From: Aquimarina megaterium XH134
GTDB lineage: Bacteria; Bacteroidota; Bacteroidia; Flavobacteriales; Flavobacteriaceae
Length of the DNA stretch: 64,000 bases
Assembly: GCF_000520975.1 (NCBI RefSeq)
Contig: NZ_JACB01000003.1
Coordinates: 248,001-312,000 of the forward strand
Direction: 5' to 3'
The translations under genes were made by a program, and so were the position numbers. The notes under the pieces were generated by a model. The model did no database searches and was not told the origin of the DNA. It saw nothing but the letters and a program-made list of their open reading frames with translations. Below are positions 9,005-18,189 of the stretch, in pieces (the stretch's first letter is position 1; the number at the start of each line of letters is the position of its first letter).

Positions 9005-9490
9005 ATGAAAACTTTATATATAATAAGACACGCAAAATCTTCTTGGGAATTTGATGTATCGGATGATAAAAGACCACTTAATGATAGAGGAGTAAGAGAT
9101 GCCGGATTGGTTGGTGAGCAATTGAAAACACTGGTAGGACCGATTGATAAAGTTTTATGTAGCCCAGCTAAAAGGGCATATAGTACTGCAAAAATTATTG
9201 TAAGTCATTTAGATATTCCTGAAAACATATTTTCTTTAGAACCAAAACTTTATGATTTTGAGGGAACCCAGGTTATTGATGTAATAAAAAATTGTCATAA
9301 TGATATTAATACTTTAATGATATTCGGACATAATCATGCTTTTACTTCGATCGCTAATCTTTATGGAGATCAACATATAGATAATCTACCGACTGCTGGA
9401 GTAGTTGCTATAGAATTTGAAGTGGATATGTGGCAAAATATTTCTGTAGGAAAAAACTTATTAACAATTTTTCCTAAATCTTTGAGATAA
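9005..9490 (+). CDS. sixA: SixA-type histidine phosphatase
   Basis: A 161-residue histidine phosphatase. The catalytic R-H-A-K-S-S-W lies at residues 8-14, the second half has P-A-K-R-A-Y-S-T-A near residue 57, and G-H-N-H near residue 107 supplies the second active-site histidine. SixA proteins remove phosphate from phosphohistidine in phosphorelay proteins. Its stop codon overlaps the start codon of ppk1 by one base (TAATG), so the two are translationally coupled. This suggests a link to polyphosphate metabolism, possibly acting on phosphohistidine or a small phospho-metabolite. That link is inference. Confidence 0.9.
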   Translation: MKTLYIIRHAKSSWEFDVSDDKRPLNDRGVRDAGLVGEQLKTLVGPIDKVLCSPAKRAYSTAKIIVSHLDIPENIFSLEPKLYDFEGTQVIDVIKNCHNDINTLMIFGHNHAFTSIANLYGDQHIDNLPTAGVVAIEFEVDMWQNISVGKNLLTIFPKSLR

Positions 9491-11595
9491 TGACAGAAAA
9501 TATTAAAAATCAATATGTTAATAGAGAATTAGGTTGGCTTCAGTTTAATGCGAGAGTATTACAAGAAGCTGCAGATGATACAGTTCCACTGTTAGAAAGA
9601 TTACGTTTTATAGGGATATTTTCTAATAATTTGGATGAGTTTTTTAAAGTGAGGTATGCTACCATTAAACGAATAGACCTGGCAGGAAAGGATGGAAAAA
9701 ATGTACTTAAGGGTACCACGGCAAACGAACTACTAGAAAAGATTACAAATATAGTTATCAAGCAACAGGCAGAAAGCCTTAAAACCATTGATAATATTAA
9801 AATTGAACTTGAAAATCATAATATTTTTATTATTGATGAAAATCAGGTTACACCAGATCAAGATGCCTTTATCCGTAACTATTTTGTAAGTAAAGTTAGC
9901 CCAGCTTTAGTTACTTATATACTAAATGATCTAGAAAAATTTCCTCATTTAAAAGATAGTGTAGCGTACTTGGCAGTAAAACTGGTACTAAAAGATAAAG
10001 TCCCTAAAGAAGGACGAATCTCCAAAATATTACAACAAACCACCAAAGAAAAAATATATGCACTAATCGAGATACCAAAAAATACAGATCGATTTGTTGT
10101 ACTTCCAGAAAAGGATGGAAAACAATTCATTATCATTTTAGATGATTTGATCAGGTATTGTATGCATATTAACTTTAGTATTTTTGATTATGTTAGAGCG
10201 TCAGCTCATATGATTAAAATAACCCGGGACGCTCAGTTGGATTTTGATAATGATTTAAGTAAAAGTTTTATTCAAAAAATATCAAGTAGTGTACGATCTC
10301 GTCGTGACGGAGAACCAGTTCGATTTGTATATGATAAAACTATCGAAAGAGATACCCTTGATTTTTTAATGGAAAAAATGGGAGTTGATAATACAGATAG
10401 TATTATTCCTGGAGGAAGATACCATAATCGCAGAGATTATATGAATTTTCCAGATTTGGGAGCTATTAACTTGGTATACCAACCAATTAAACCTTTAGCT
10501 ATACCCGGTCTTGTTTTGCAAGGAAGCTTATTAGATAAGATTGCCAAAAAAGATTTTCTGCAATACACACCTTATCACACGTTCTCATATACCGTAAAAT
10601 TTTTACGAGAATCTGCAATTGATCCAAAAGTAAAAAGTATTAAAATTACGATATACAGATTGGCAAATATATCTCATATTGCCAGTTCTCTTATAAATGC
10701 TGCCAAAAATGGTAAAAATGTTACTGTGCAAATAGAATTACAAGCTCGTTTCGACGAAGCTGCAAATATTCGTTATGCAGAGCAAATGCAAAGAGAAGGT
10801 ATACATTTGATTTTTGGAGTTACCGGGCTTAAAGTACATTGTAAAGCATGTGTAATCGAACGAGAAGAAAAAGGAAAACTTAAACGATATGGTTTTATAA
10901 GTACAGGAAATTTTAATGAATCTACAGCAAAAATCTATACCGATTATACTTTGTTTACAACCAATGAATCTATTCTGAAGGAAACCAATAGAGTATTTAA
11001 ATTTTTTGAAATAAATTATAAAATAAACCGCTATAAACATTTATTGGTGTCCCCACATTACACAAGATCTTCTCTGGTAAAACTAATAGAAAAAGAAATT
11101 AGAAATGTAAAAGAAGGTAAACCTGCAGGAATTAAACTAAAATTAAATAGCCTGAGTGATTATGATATGATAGATAAACTATATGAAGCAAGTAGAGCAG
11201 GAGTGAAAATAGACTTAATTATTAGAGGTATTTGTTGTTTGATACCTGGTATTCCGGGAATGAGTGAAAATATACGAGCAATAAGTGTAATAGATAAGTT
11301 TTTAGAGCACACGCGATTATACATATTTCAAAACGGAGGAGAGCCAAAAGTATATATATCATCGGCAGATTGGATGACACGTAACTTAGATAGAAGAGTA
11401 GAAATTTCTTGTCCCATCTATGATGAGGATATCAAATTAGAATTAATGGATACTTTTGATATTTGCTGGAACGATAATGTTAAAGCCAGAAGGCTTTCTA
11501 AAGAGCAAGATAATGTGTACATTAAAAACGACAATGAGAAAGTAAGATCACAAAAAGCCACATACGACTATTATTTAAAAAAACTAGGAAATTAA
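9490..11595 (+). CDS. ppk1: Polyphosphate kinase 1
   Basis: A 701-residue PPK1, the usual length. It polymerises the gamma-phosphate of ATP into polyphosphate. The N-terminal domain begins Y-V-N-R-E-L-G-W-L-Q-F-N. The phospholipase-D-like catalytic part has G-L-K-V-H-C-K near residue 447 with the autophosphorylated histidine, and a second site E-H-T-R-L-Y-I-F near residue 606. It overlaps sixA by one base and is followed after five bases by ppx, forming a synthesis/degradation cluster. Confidence 0.97.
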   Translation: MTENIKNQYVNRELGWLQFNARVLQEAADDTVPLLERLRFIGIFSNNLDEFFKVRYATIKRIDLAGKDGKNVLKGTTANELLEKITNIVIKQQAESLKTIDNIKIELENHNIFIIDENQVTPDQDAFIRNYFVSKVSPALVTYILNDLEKFPHLKDSVAYLAVKLVLKDKVPKEGRISKILQQTTKEKIYALIEIPKNTDRFVVLPEKDGKQFIIILDDLIRYCMHINFSIFDYVRASAHMIKITRDAQLDFDNDLSKSFIQKISSSVRSRRDGEPVRFVYDKTIERDTLDFLMEKMGVDNTDSIIPGGRYHNRRDYMNFPDLGAINLVYQPIKPLAIPGLVLQGSLLDKIAKKDFLQYTPYHTFSYTVKFLRESAIDPKVKSIKITIYRLANISHIASSLINAAKNGKNVTVQIELQARFDEAANIRYAEQMQREGIHLIFGVTGLKVHCKACVIEREEKGKLKRYGFISTGNFNESTAKIYTDYTLFTTNESILKETNRVFKFFEINYKINRYKHLLVSPHYTRSSLVKLIEKEIRNVKEGKPAGIKLKLNSLSDYDMIDKLYEASRAGVKIDLIIRGICCLIPGIPGMSENIRAISVIDKFLEHTRLYIFQNGGEPKVYISSADWMTRNLDRRVEISCPIYDEDIKLELMDTFDICWNDNVKARRLSKEQDNVYIKNDNEKVRSQKATYDYYLKKLGN

Positions 11596-11600
11596 TTATT

Positions 11601-12500
11601 TTGTTAACTATAGAAAAATATGGAGCCATAGATATAGGTTCCAATGCAGTACGATTATTAATAAGTAGTATTCATGAAGAGAAAGGAAAAACTACTAGAT
11701 TTAAAAAAACAAGCCTGGTTAGAGTACCCATACGATTAGGAGAAGATGTTTTTAAATCCGGACGGGTTTCTCATGAAAATATTACTAGAATGATAGACGC
11801 TATGCAGGCGTATCAGCTATTAATGAAAACGCATAAAGTGATTAGATATAAAGCTTGTGCAACATCTGCTATGCGAGAAGCTGAGAATGGAGAAGAAGTA
11901 GCTCACCTTATAAAAGAGAAAACAGGTATTCAAATAGATATTATAGATGGTAAAGATGAAGCCGCTATAATTGCAATGACCGATTTACACGAGTTGATAA
12001 ATACAGATGCCACATATCTATATGTAGATGTTGGAGGTGGTAGTACAGAGTTTACATTATACCATAATGGAAATACTGTTAAATCCAGATCTTTTAAATT
12101 AGGAACAGTAAGACTTCTTAATAATCTGGTTTCTGATGAAGTATGGAAAAATGTAGAAGATTGGATTAAGGAAAGTATTATAGGCTATCGTAAAGTTTCT
12201 TTAATTGGATCTGGAGGAAACATTAATAATATTTTTAAGAATAGTGGTAAAAGAATGGGTAAACCACTATCTTTTTTATACCTAAGTTCATATTATAAAT
12301 TGCTTAATTCTTTAACCTATGAAGAAAGAATTTGGCAACTTAATTTAAATCAAGATAGAGCAGATGTGATTATTCCAGCTACTCGAATATATCTTTCGGC
12401 AATGAAATGGAGTGGTTCTAGAGAAATCTTTGTTCCAAAAATTGGTCTATCAGACGGGATTATAAAATCATTATATAATGAAAAACTAAATAATCGTTGA
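11601..12500 (+). CDS. ppx: Exopolyphosphatase (Ppx/GppA family)
   Basis: A 299-residue member of the actin-like ASKHA fold. The two phosphate loops are visible: G-A-I-D-I-G-S-N-A-V-R near residue 8 and Y-V-D-V-G-G-G-S-T-E near residue 142. It would hydrolyse polyphosphate or pppGpp. The start is TTG at 11601, five bases after the ppk1 stop, chosen because the first family motif begins directly after it. It lacks the C-terminal domain of the E. coli 513-residue protein, as is common in Bacteroidota. Confidence 0.92.
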   Translation: MLTIEKYGAIDIGSNAVRLLISSIHEEKGKTTRFKKTSLVRVPIRLGEDVFKSGRVSHENITRMIDAMQAYQLLMKTHKVIRYKACATSAMREAENGEEVAHLIKEKTGIQIDIIDGKDEAAIIAMTDLHELINTDATYLYVDVGGGSTEFTLYHNGNTVKSRSFKLGTVRLLNNLVSDEVWKNVEDWIKESIIGYRKVSLIGSGGNINNIFKNSGKRMGKPLSFLYLSSYYKLLNSLTYEERIWQLNLNQDRADVIIPATRIYLSAMKWSGSREIFVPKIGLSDGIIKSLYNEKLNNR

Positions 12501-12619
12501 AATTCATAAGTAATACGTTTTATCGATTTTTAGAGAGTAATAATCTGTGTGGAGCTCTAAAATGTTAATGAAAATCCATTATTTTGTACTAAATTGAACC
12601 GTAACCTAATATTTATACT

Positions 12620-13180
12620 ATGAAAAAAACAGTACTATTCGCTGTGGTTTTATTAATGTTTGTTGTTTTAAAATCTCAAGCTCAAGAGATTGCATATGGA
12701 ATAAGACTTGGAGCTAACCTTAGTTCTATTAGTTCTGATGATATTCCCGAAAACCTTAAAGATAGCAGATTTGGTATAGTAGCAGGGTTCTTAGCAGAAA
12801 TTCCTATTAACCAAAAATGGAGTGCTCAACCAGAGTTTCAATATTCTTCTTTAGGTAATGATGACGAATCCCTAAGAGTAGACTATCTTCAATTACCAAT
12901 AGTGCTTAAATATAATTTTTCTGAATTGTTTAATGTGCATGTTGGCCCTCAAGTAGGGCTTAAAATATGGGAATGGGAAGATAATTCGGCAGGAGAAACC
13001 AATTTTAACACATTTAACTTATCTGCAGTTGCAGGTGTTGGAGTACGTATTACAGAGAATTTCTTTGCTGATTTACGATATGGTTTTGGGGTCTCTAATA
13101 TTATAGATGATGAAGATATTCCTGGAGGAGCAAAAGGAAGTAATAGGAATATTCAACTCTCTTTTGGTTATAAGTTATAA
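12620..13180 (+). CDS. Outer-membrane beta-barrel protein (porin-like, PorT-type fold)
   Basis: A 186-residue protein with a signal peptide ending near S-Q-A-Q (residue 22). The start G-I-R-L-G-A-N-L-S of the mature part and the alternating aromatic/hydrophobic strands, ending in I-Q-L-S-F-G-Y-K-L, are typical of small eight-stranded Bacteroidota outer-membrane barrels. It is preceded by a 119-base gap and converges with the Crp-like gene, only 16 bases apart. Exact function unknown. Confidence 0.82.
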   Translation: MKKTVLFAVVLLMFVVLKSQAQEIAYGIRLGANLSSISSDDIPENLKDSRFGIVAGFLAEIPINQKWSAQPEFQYSSLGNDDESLRVDYLQLPIVLKYNFSELFNVHVGPQVGLKIWEWEDNSAGETNFNTFNLSAVAGVGVRITENFFADLRYGFGVSNIIDDEDIPGGAKGSNRNIQLSFGYKL

Positions 13181-13196
13181 TAATAGGGTAAAAATA

Positions 13197-13850
13197 TTAT
13201 ACATTATATTGCTTATAGTTATCAAAGAAAGACTTCTTTATGATAATACTTTTGTTGCTATATTCTAACAAAAGGTTACTATTAAATTTATTAATGATTT
13301 TATTGGCTGTTACTCTAGAAACCCTAATGTAATTAGACAACTCATTTTGATTAAGAGGAGAGTTTATAATAATTTTTTCAGAATTGTAAGGACTCCCAAA
13401 TTTTTCTTTAAATTCAAAGAGCACTTTTATCAACCGTAATTCTGCAGATTGAATCTGAAGTGTTTTTATTCTGTTTTCATATTCCTGATATTCCTTACCT
13501 AGTATTGACAAAAAATCTTTATAAAGATTAGGGTTTTTTTTTATCGTTTTTTGTATGATGTTTTTATCAAATTCATACACTTTTGTTTCTTCACTAAGAG
13601 ATTCATATATACAATATGAACAAAAGTCTATAAAAATAGAGCTTGCTCCAAAAACTTGATTTTTTGTCAATATAATAAGAACTACCTCCGCTCCGTGGTC
13701 AGTGAAACAACCAATTTTCATAACTCCATTCTTAATAAGATAGATCTTCTTAGAGCATGCCCCAGTACTTTTTATAATCTCATTTTGATAATAAATGTTA
13801 CACTTGTATTGATTGTTTTTTACTAGAATGTTTAATAATTCAAAGCACAT
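13197..13850 (-). CDS. Crp/Fnr-family transcription regulator
   Basis: A 217-residue protein. The N-terminal part resembles a cyclic-nucleotide-binding beta-roll (I-Y-L-I-K-N-G-V-M-K-I-G), without an obvious canonical cAMP pocket (no R-x-S). The C-terminal winged helix-turn-helix is seen as L-N-Q-N-E-L-S-N-Y-I-R-V-S-R-V-T-A-N-K near residues 167-185. Seven cysteines occur in the first half, some of which could sense redox state. It is divergent from the 1006-residue fusion gene across 367 bases that contain a perfect dyad (14124-14144). It is therefore the natural candidate regulator of that cluster. This is inference from position. Confidence 0.85.
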   Translation of the reverse strand: MCFELLNILVKNNQYKCNIYYQNEIIKSTGACSKKIYLIKNGVMKIGCFTDHGAEVVLIILTKNQVFGASSIFIDFCSYCIYESLSEETKVYEFDKNIIQKTIKKNPNLYKDFLSILGKEYQEYENRIKTLQIQSAELRLIKVLFEFKEKFGSPYNSEKIIINSPLNQNELSNYIRVSRVTANKIINKFNSNLLLEYSNKSIIIKKSFFDNYKQYNV

Positions 13851-14090
13851 AATAGGGGTTATTTTTAGAAATTGAATTATTTACTGACTTTCATTAAATA
13901 AATGTTAAAAAATCGAATTGTTAACAGATAATTAAGTTTTTTATTGTGACTTAAACACATTCTTTTTACGCTAAAAATGTAATATCATACTAATCATAAC
14001 TAAAATAAAAATGATTAAGTGTTAGAATTTTTATATCAATAATTTCTATGCGTTTCTAATTTCGATGCAACAAATATTAACTCTTAATTT

Positions 14091-14118
14091 GCACAAACTC
14101 ATGAAGCGCACAAACTCA
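14091..14118. repeat. Short direct repeat GCACAAACTCA (2 copies, third after the gene)
   Basis: GCACAAACTCA occurs at 14091-14101 and 14108-14118, 17 bases apart start to start. CACAAACTCAAC at 14109-14120 recurs at 17256-17267, just after the stop of the 1006-residue gene. The tandem spacing suggests a protein-binding site. The flanking third copy could also be coincidence. Confidence 0.6.
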
Positions 14119-14123
14119 ACGTG

Positions 14124-14144
14124 TAGAGGTATATACGACCTCTA
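14124..14144. promoter_or_regulatory. Perfect dyad TAGAGGT-N7-ACCTCTA
   Basis: Seven-base arms at 14124-14130 and 14138-14144 are exact inverse complements around a seven-base spacer. It lies about 75 bases before the ATG of the fusion gene. It could be an operator or a leader hairpin. It does not resemble the classical Crp site. Confidence 0.5.
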
Positions 14145-14217
14145 TAAAAATAATATTCCCAGAAGTCGATATCAGATAATTTCATTTAGTAGATTAAATT
14201 AGAAAGGTATTTTTATT

Positions 14218-17200
14218 ATGGAAACTACAGTTTCTCATGCTACTTCTGAAGCAGAAGTACGTGACACTTTTGGGCATATACCCTTAGTACCGGGCGATAC
14301 TTTTATAAAATCTACAATAGCGAATTTATCATTATCAGATCAATATCTTTTTCAAAGATTTGGTCAAGGACCAATAACCAGAGTTCCGTATAGATGCATA
14401 CATCATGCATTTGAGGCTCATGCCAAGGTAAATCCTAACGCTATTGCTGCTAGTTATTTAGGTGAGGTAATCACTTATAAAGAATTAGACCATCAGGCAA
14501 ATTTACTGGCTTTAGAACTCATAAAAAATGGAGTTCAAAAAGGTGATAATGTTGGGTTATTTGTTCAACGATCAATACCAATGTTAGTAGGGATATTGGC
14601 CATCTTAAAAGCAGGAGGTGCTTATGTTCCTCAGCATATCGGACTAGCCAAAGATGAGCAATTAAGGTATGTTGTCAAGTCGGCAAGTATAAAATTAGTA
14701 CTCACTTTATCAGAGTTTAAAGATTTAGTACCCGCAATAAACGATAATAAACTTATTGTAATAGATGATTTTTTAAAATCAAATACAAATAGTAATAAGG
14801 AAATTATACTACCAAGTGTACCTGTCACCGAAAATGATATTTGCTATATAATTTTTACATCAGGAACAACTGGAGATCCTAATGGAGTCCAGGTTAGCCA
14901 TGGAAATACGTGTAATATACTCCTTACGTCACCGGGTAATTTAGGAATGAGACCTGGATTAAAAGTAGGACAAATTTTAAGCATTGCTTTTGATATGTCT
15001 GTTTGGGAAATTCTGGGGAGTTTGGCAAACGGAGCTACCTTAGTTATACGCGGAAAAAATATTCAAGAAACAGTAAGTGAGGTAGATGTAGTGATTTCTA
15101 CACCAACGATTCTTAGTTCTTTAGATGTTACTCGTTGCCAGAATGTTCGCGTAGCTATAGTTGCAGGTGAGCCTTGTCCTAGGATTTTAGCAGAAAAATG
15201 GTCTTCGTTTTGTGCTTTTCATAACTCTTGCGGACCTACCGAAACTACAATTATCAATACCGTAAAGCGGTTTTTTCCAACAGATGAATTACTTACCATA
15301 GGAAAACCTACACCAAATAATACAGTATATGTTTTAGACGAAAACTTGAAACCCTGTAGCATAGGCGAACCTGGTGAAATGTGGGCAGGAGGTCTTTGTG
15401 TAACTCACGGATATATCAATAATCAAGAGTTAACAAATGAAAGATATGTAGATGACCCATTTCTGGGTCAAGGTAAAAAAATGTTCAGAACACGAGATTT
15501 GGGAAGATGGACTTTAGATGGTGAATTAGAACATTTGGGAAGAACCGATGATCAGGTAAAGATATGCGGGTTTAGAGTAGAATTGGATTCTGTATCCTCT
15601 ATTATAGAGAAAATGCCAGAAAGTAAAAGAGCAGCTACTTTAAAAATAGATAATAGAACTTTAATATCCTTTGTAAGCCCAGAGGATATTGACCAGGAAA
15701 AAGTTAAAAAACAGGTAGAAGAAGTACTCCCATACTACTGTGTTCCTGCAATAGTGGTCGCTATGCCGGAACTTCCAATGACAGACCGTGGTAAAATAGA
15801 TAAAACGAAATTAATGAATCTGATCCCTCTTAAACAAGAACAGGAAGAAAAAACAACCTCCTCAATAACAGGTCAAAAACCTGTAGAAAATGATGAAATT
15901 CCTAATTTAGAAATGGTACAGTTACCTCCTCAAAAAAAATCTTTTAGTAGGATATGGAAAGGAGAAAAACTAATGCACTACTATCGTTTATTTGCACTGC
16001 TTTTAATAGCAAATATAGGAATAATGATCTATGGGGCAACAGAGGGTAATTGGTGGTCTCAGCAAGAAATGCGCTTGGATATTATCTCTAAAATCACATT
16101 GATTAACTTTACAATAGGGATCCTTATTAGACAACAATATATTATTAATTTCTTGTTTTGGGTTGCGACTAGTATTCCTACAAGTTGGCCTTTGTCGATA
16201 AGAAGAAGAGCAGGGAAAATATATCATTTTGGAGGAATTCATATCGGTGGGACAATAAGTGGAACCCTTTGGTTTATAGTGTTTATGGGATCCTTATATT
16301 ATGATTTTTTTAATCCTCAAAATGAAACTTCTAAGGACATTACATTGTTATGGGTAACTACAATGCTTACAGGGATTTTAGTTTTTATGATTATTATGGC
16401 TTTGCCAAAATTAAGAGCAAAATTTCATAATAGTTTTGAAAAAACGCATCGATTTGGTGGATGGACAGCACTAATATTATTTTGGGTACAAACAATGCTT
16501 ATATTAAGCAAGAATGGTTCAGAGCAACCTTTTTTAGAAAACGTATTCGATTCTTTTAGTTTTTGGGCATTAACAGTAATAACGATTAGTATTGTATTAC
16601 CATGGTTAAGACTAAAAAAAGTAGAAGTCGATATTACAAGACCATCAAATCATGTTATTCTGGCAAGATTCAATTATGGAGAAACTCCTTTTGCCGGCTC
16701 CTCTACGGCGATTAGTAGAGATCCCTTAATGGAGTGGCATTCTTTTGCAAATGTACCAGAGCCAGGCAGAGATGGATTTCGACTAACTATCTCGAGAGCA
16801 GGAGACTGGACAGGTGAGCTTATTGATGATATGCCAAAATACTTATGGGTTAAGGGAATTACTACCGCAGGAGTAGGAAATGTTGATAAGTTATTTAAAA
16901 AGGTCATTTGGGTAGCAACAGGTAGCGGTATTGGCCCATGTTTACCACATCTTTTTTCTAGAGAAACTCCCGCTCGTTTAATATGGGCAACGCGAAATCC
17001 AAGAAAAACATATGGAGATGAATTGGTAGAAGAAATTCTCGAATCACAACCAGAAGCTATCATATGGGATACAGATGCACATGGAAAACCCGATATGGTG
17101 AAGCTTGCATACAAAGCATATAAAGATTTTGATGCAGAAGCAGTAATATGTATTTCTAATAAAAAACTTACCTGGAAAGTAGTCTACGGAATGGAAAGTA

Positions 17201-17238
17201 GAGGGATACCAGCATATGGCGCAATTTGGGATTCTTAA
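14218..17238 (+). CDS. Fusion: NRPS-like adenylation domain, membrane domain and ferredoxin-reductase-like flavoprotein domain
   Basis: A 1006-residue protein. Residues about 60-535 are an ANL adenylation domain: F-T-S-G-T-T-G near 212, F-D-M-S-V-W-E near 260, C-G-P-T-E near 339, F-R-T-R-D-L-G-R near 422, G-R-T-D-D-Q-V-K near 441 and the catalytic-lysine motif G-K-I-D-K near 523. No carrier-protein serine motif follows. Residues about 585-800 hold six or seven membrane segments with histidines in H-F-G-G-I-H (about 671) and T-H-R-F-G-G-W (about 743). The last 190 residues look like an FAD/NAD(P) reductase, with V-A-T-G-S-G-I-G-P near 900. The C-terminal half recalls fungal membrane flavoproteins of the TmpA type. 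It should activate an amino- or carboxylic acid and move electrons at the membrane; substrate unknown. Confidence 0.85.
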   Translation: METTVSHATSEAEVRDTFGHIPLVPGDTFIKSTIANLSLSDQYLFQRFGQGPITRVPYRCIHHAFEAHAKVNPNAIAASYLGEVITYKELDHQANLLALELIKNGVQKGDNVGLFVQRSIPMLVGILAILKAGGAYVPQHIGLAKDEQLRYVVKSASIKLVLTLSEFKDLVPAINDNKLIVIDDFLKSNTNSNKEIILPSVPVTENDICYIIFTSGTTGDPNGVQVSHGNTCNILLTSPGNLGMRPGLKVGQILSIAFDMSVWEILGSLANGATLVIRGKNIQETVSEVDVVISTPTILSSLDVTRCQNVRVAIVAGEPCPRILAEKWSSFCAFHNSCGPTETTIINTVKRFFPTDELLTIGKPTPNNTVYVLDENLKPCSIGEPGEMWAGGLCVTHGYINNQELTNERYVDDPFLGQGKKMFRTRDLGRWTLDGELEHLGRTDDQVKICGFRVELDSVSSIIEKMPESKRAATLKIDNRTLISFVSPEDIDQEKVKKQVEEVLPYYCVPAIVVAMPELPMTDRGKIDKTKLMNLIPLKQEQEEKTTSSITGQKPVENDEIPNLEMVQLPPQKKSFSRIWKGEKLMHYYRLFALLLIANIGIMIYGATEGNWWSQQEMRLDIISKITLINFTIGILIRQQYIINFLFWVATSIPTSWPLSIRRRAGKIYHFGGIHIGGTISGTLWFIVFMGSLYYDFFNPQNETSKDITLLWVTTMLTGILVFMIIMALPKLRAKFHNSFEKTHRFGGWTALILFWVQTMLILSKNGSEQPFLENVFDSFSFWALTVITISIVLPWLRLKKVEVDITRPSNHVILARFNYGETPFAGSSTAISRDPLMEWHSFANVPEPGRDGFRLTISRAGDWTGELIDDMPKYLWVKGITTAGVGNVDKLFKKVIWVATGSGIGPCLPHLFSRETPARLIWATRNPRKTYGDELVEEILESQPEAIIWDTDAHGKPDMVKLAYKAYKDFDAEAVICISNKKLTWKVVYGMESRGIPAYGAIWDS

Positions 17239-17366
17239 ACTTAAATATGTACTAACACAAACTCAACTTTTTTATACAACAACACATAGCTGAAACCAGC
17301 AATTTTAATAAAGACATCTTTAAAAAATGAATAGTCTTTAGGAGATGCTATGTAAAAATTAAAACT

Positions 17367-18158
17367 ATGAATATAAAAATCGAACAAAGAAAACGGGTAG
17401 TGATTATAACCTTAAATCGCCCAAAAGCATTAAATGCACTAAATAGTGAATTAATGCAAGAAATGGTTTCTGTTATGCAGAAACTAGATAAGGACCCAAG
17501 TGTAGGGTGTTTTGTAATCACAGGATCTAAAAAAGCGTTTGCGGCAGGAGCAGACATAAAAGAAATGGAAAATAAATCCTATATGGATATGTTTCATGAA
17601 AATTATTTTGCTGCTTGGGAAGCTTTTACAGCGATTAGAACACCTAAAATTGCTGCCGTATCAGGGTATGCTTTAGGTGGAGGATGCGAATTAGCTATGA
17701 TGTGTGACATTATTTATGCATCGAATACAGCAAAATTTGGTCAACCAGAAATAAAACTGGGAGTGATCCCAGGTATCGGCGGAACCCAACGCTTAACAAA
17801 AATGGTAGGAAAAACAAAGGCTATGGATTTGATTCTTACCGGACGTTTAATGAATGCAGAAGAAGCAGAACGATCAGGATTGGTATCTCGTATAATACCA
17901 GTAGAAACCTTATTAGAAGAATCTGTAGAAGCTGCAGCAGTTATTGCTTCTTATAGTAAAACAACAGCTATGGTTGCAAGAGAAGCTATAGATAGAGCTA
18001 TGGAGTTAAGTCTTCGCGAGGGAGTGCTATATGAAAGAAGAGCCTTTCATGCATTATTCGCTACAGAACACCAAAAAGAAGGTATGCAGGCTTTTGTAGA
18101 AAAACGAAAAGCTAACTTTTCTATACCTAATCAAAAACAAATCATTCAAGCTCACTAA
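17367..18158 (+). CDS. Enoyl-CoA hydratase/isomerase (crotonase family)
   Basis: A 263-residue crotonase. The oxyanion-hole region A-A-G-A-D-I-K-E-M is near residue 60. Both catalytic glutamates of true enoyl-CoA hydratases are kept, in G-G-G-C-E-L-A near residue 108 and [12 protein letters not shown] near residue 130. It hydrates 2-enoyl-CoA thioesters. It follows the fusion gene after 128 bases in the same direction and precedes a secreted protein by 31 bases. Beta-oxidation or degradation of an activated acid is possible. The context with an adenylating enzyme suggests a dedicated pathway, which is inferred. Confidence 0.92.
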   Translation: MNIKIEQRKRVVIITLNRPKALNALNSELMQEMVSVMQKLDKDPSVGCFVITGSKKAFAAGADIKEMENKSYMDMFHENYFAAWEAFTAIRTPKIAAVSGYALGGGCELAMMCDIIYASNTAKFGQPEIKLGVIPGIGGTQRLTKMVGKTKAMDLILTGRLMNAEEAERSGLVSRIIPVETLLEESVEAAAVIASYSKTTAMVAREAIDRAMELSLREGVLYERRAFHALFATEHQKEGMQAFVEKRKANFSIPNQKQIIQAH

Positions 18159-18189
18159 TCATTAAACACATAATTAAAGAAACTAAATC

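Larger units (their letters stand above)
13851..14217. other. Divergent regulatory region with repeats
   Basis: 367 AT-rich bases between the Crp-like gene and the fusion gene. It holds a tandem pair of CACAAACTCA elements and a perfect 7-bp dyad, listed separately. No reading frame of note and no exact TAnnTTTG element, only near matches such as TTAATTTG ending at 14091. Confidence 0.5.

Noticed and set aside
16674..17114. 146-residue frame on the minus strand inside the fusion gene
   Set aside because: It lies fully antisense to the well-supported reductase domain, has no start context and reads like a codon-shadow.
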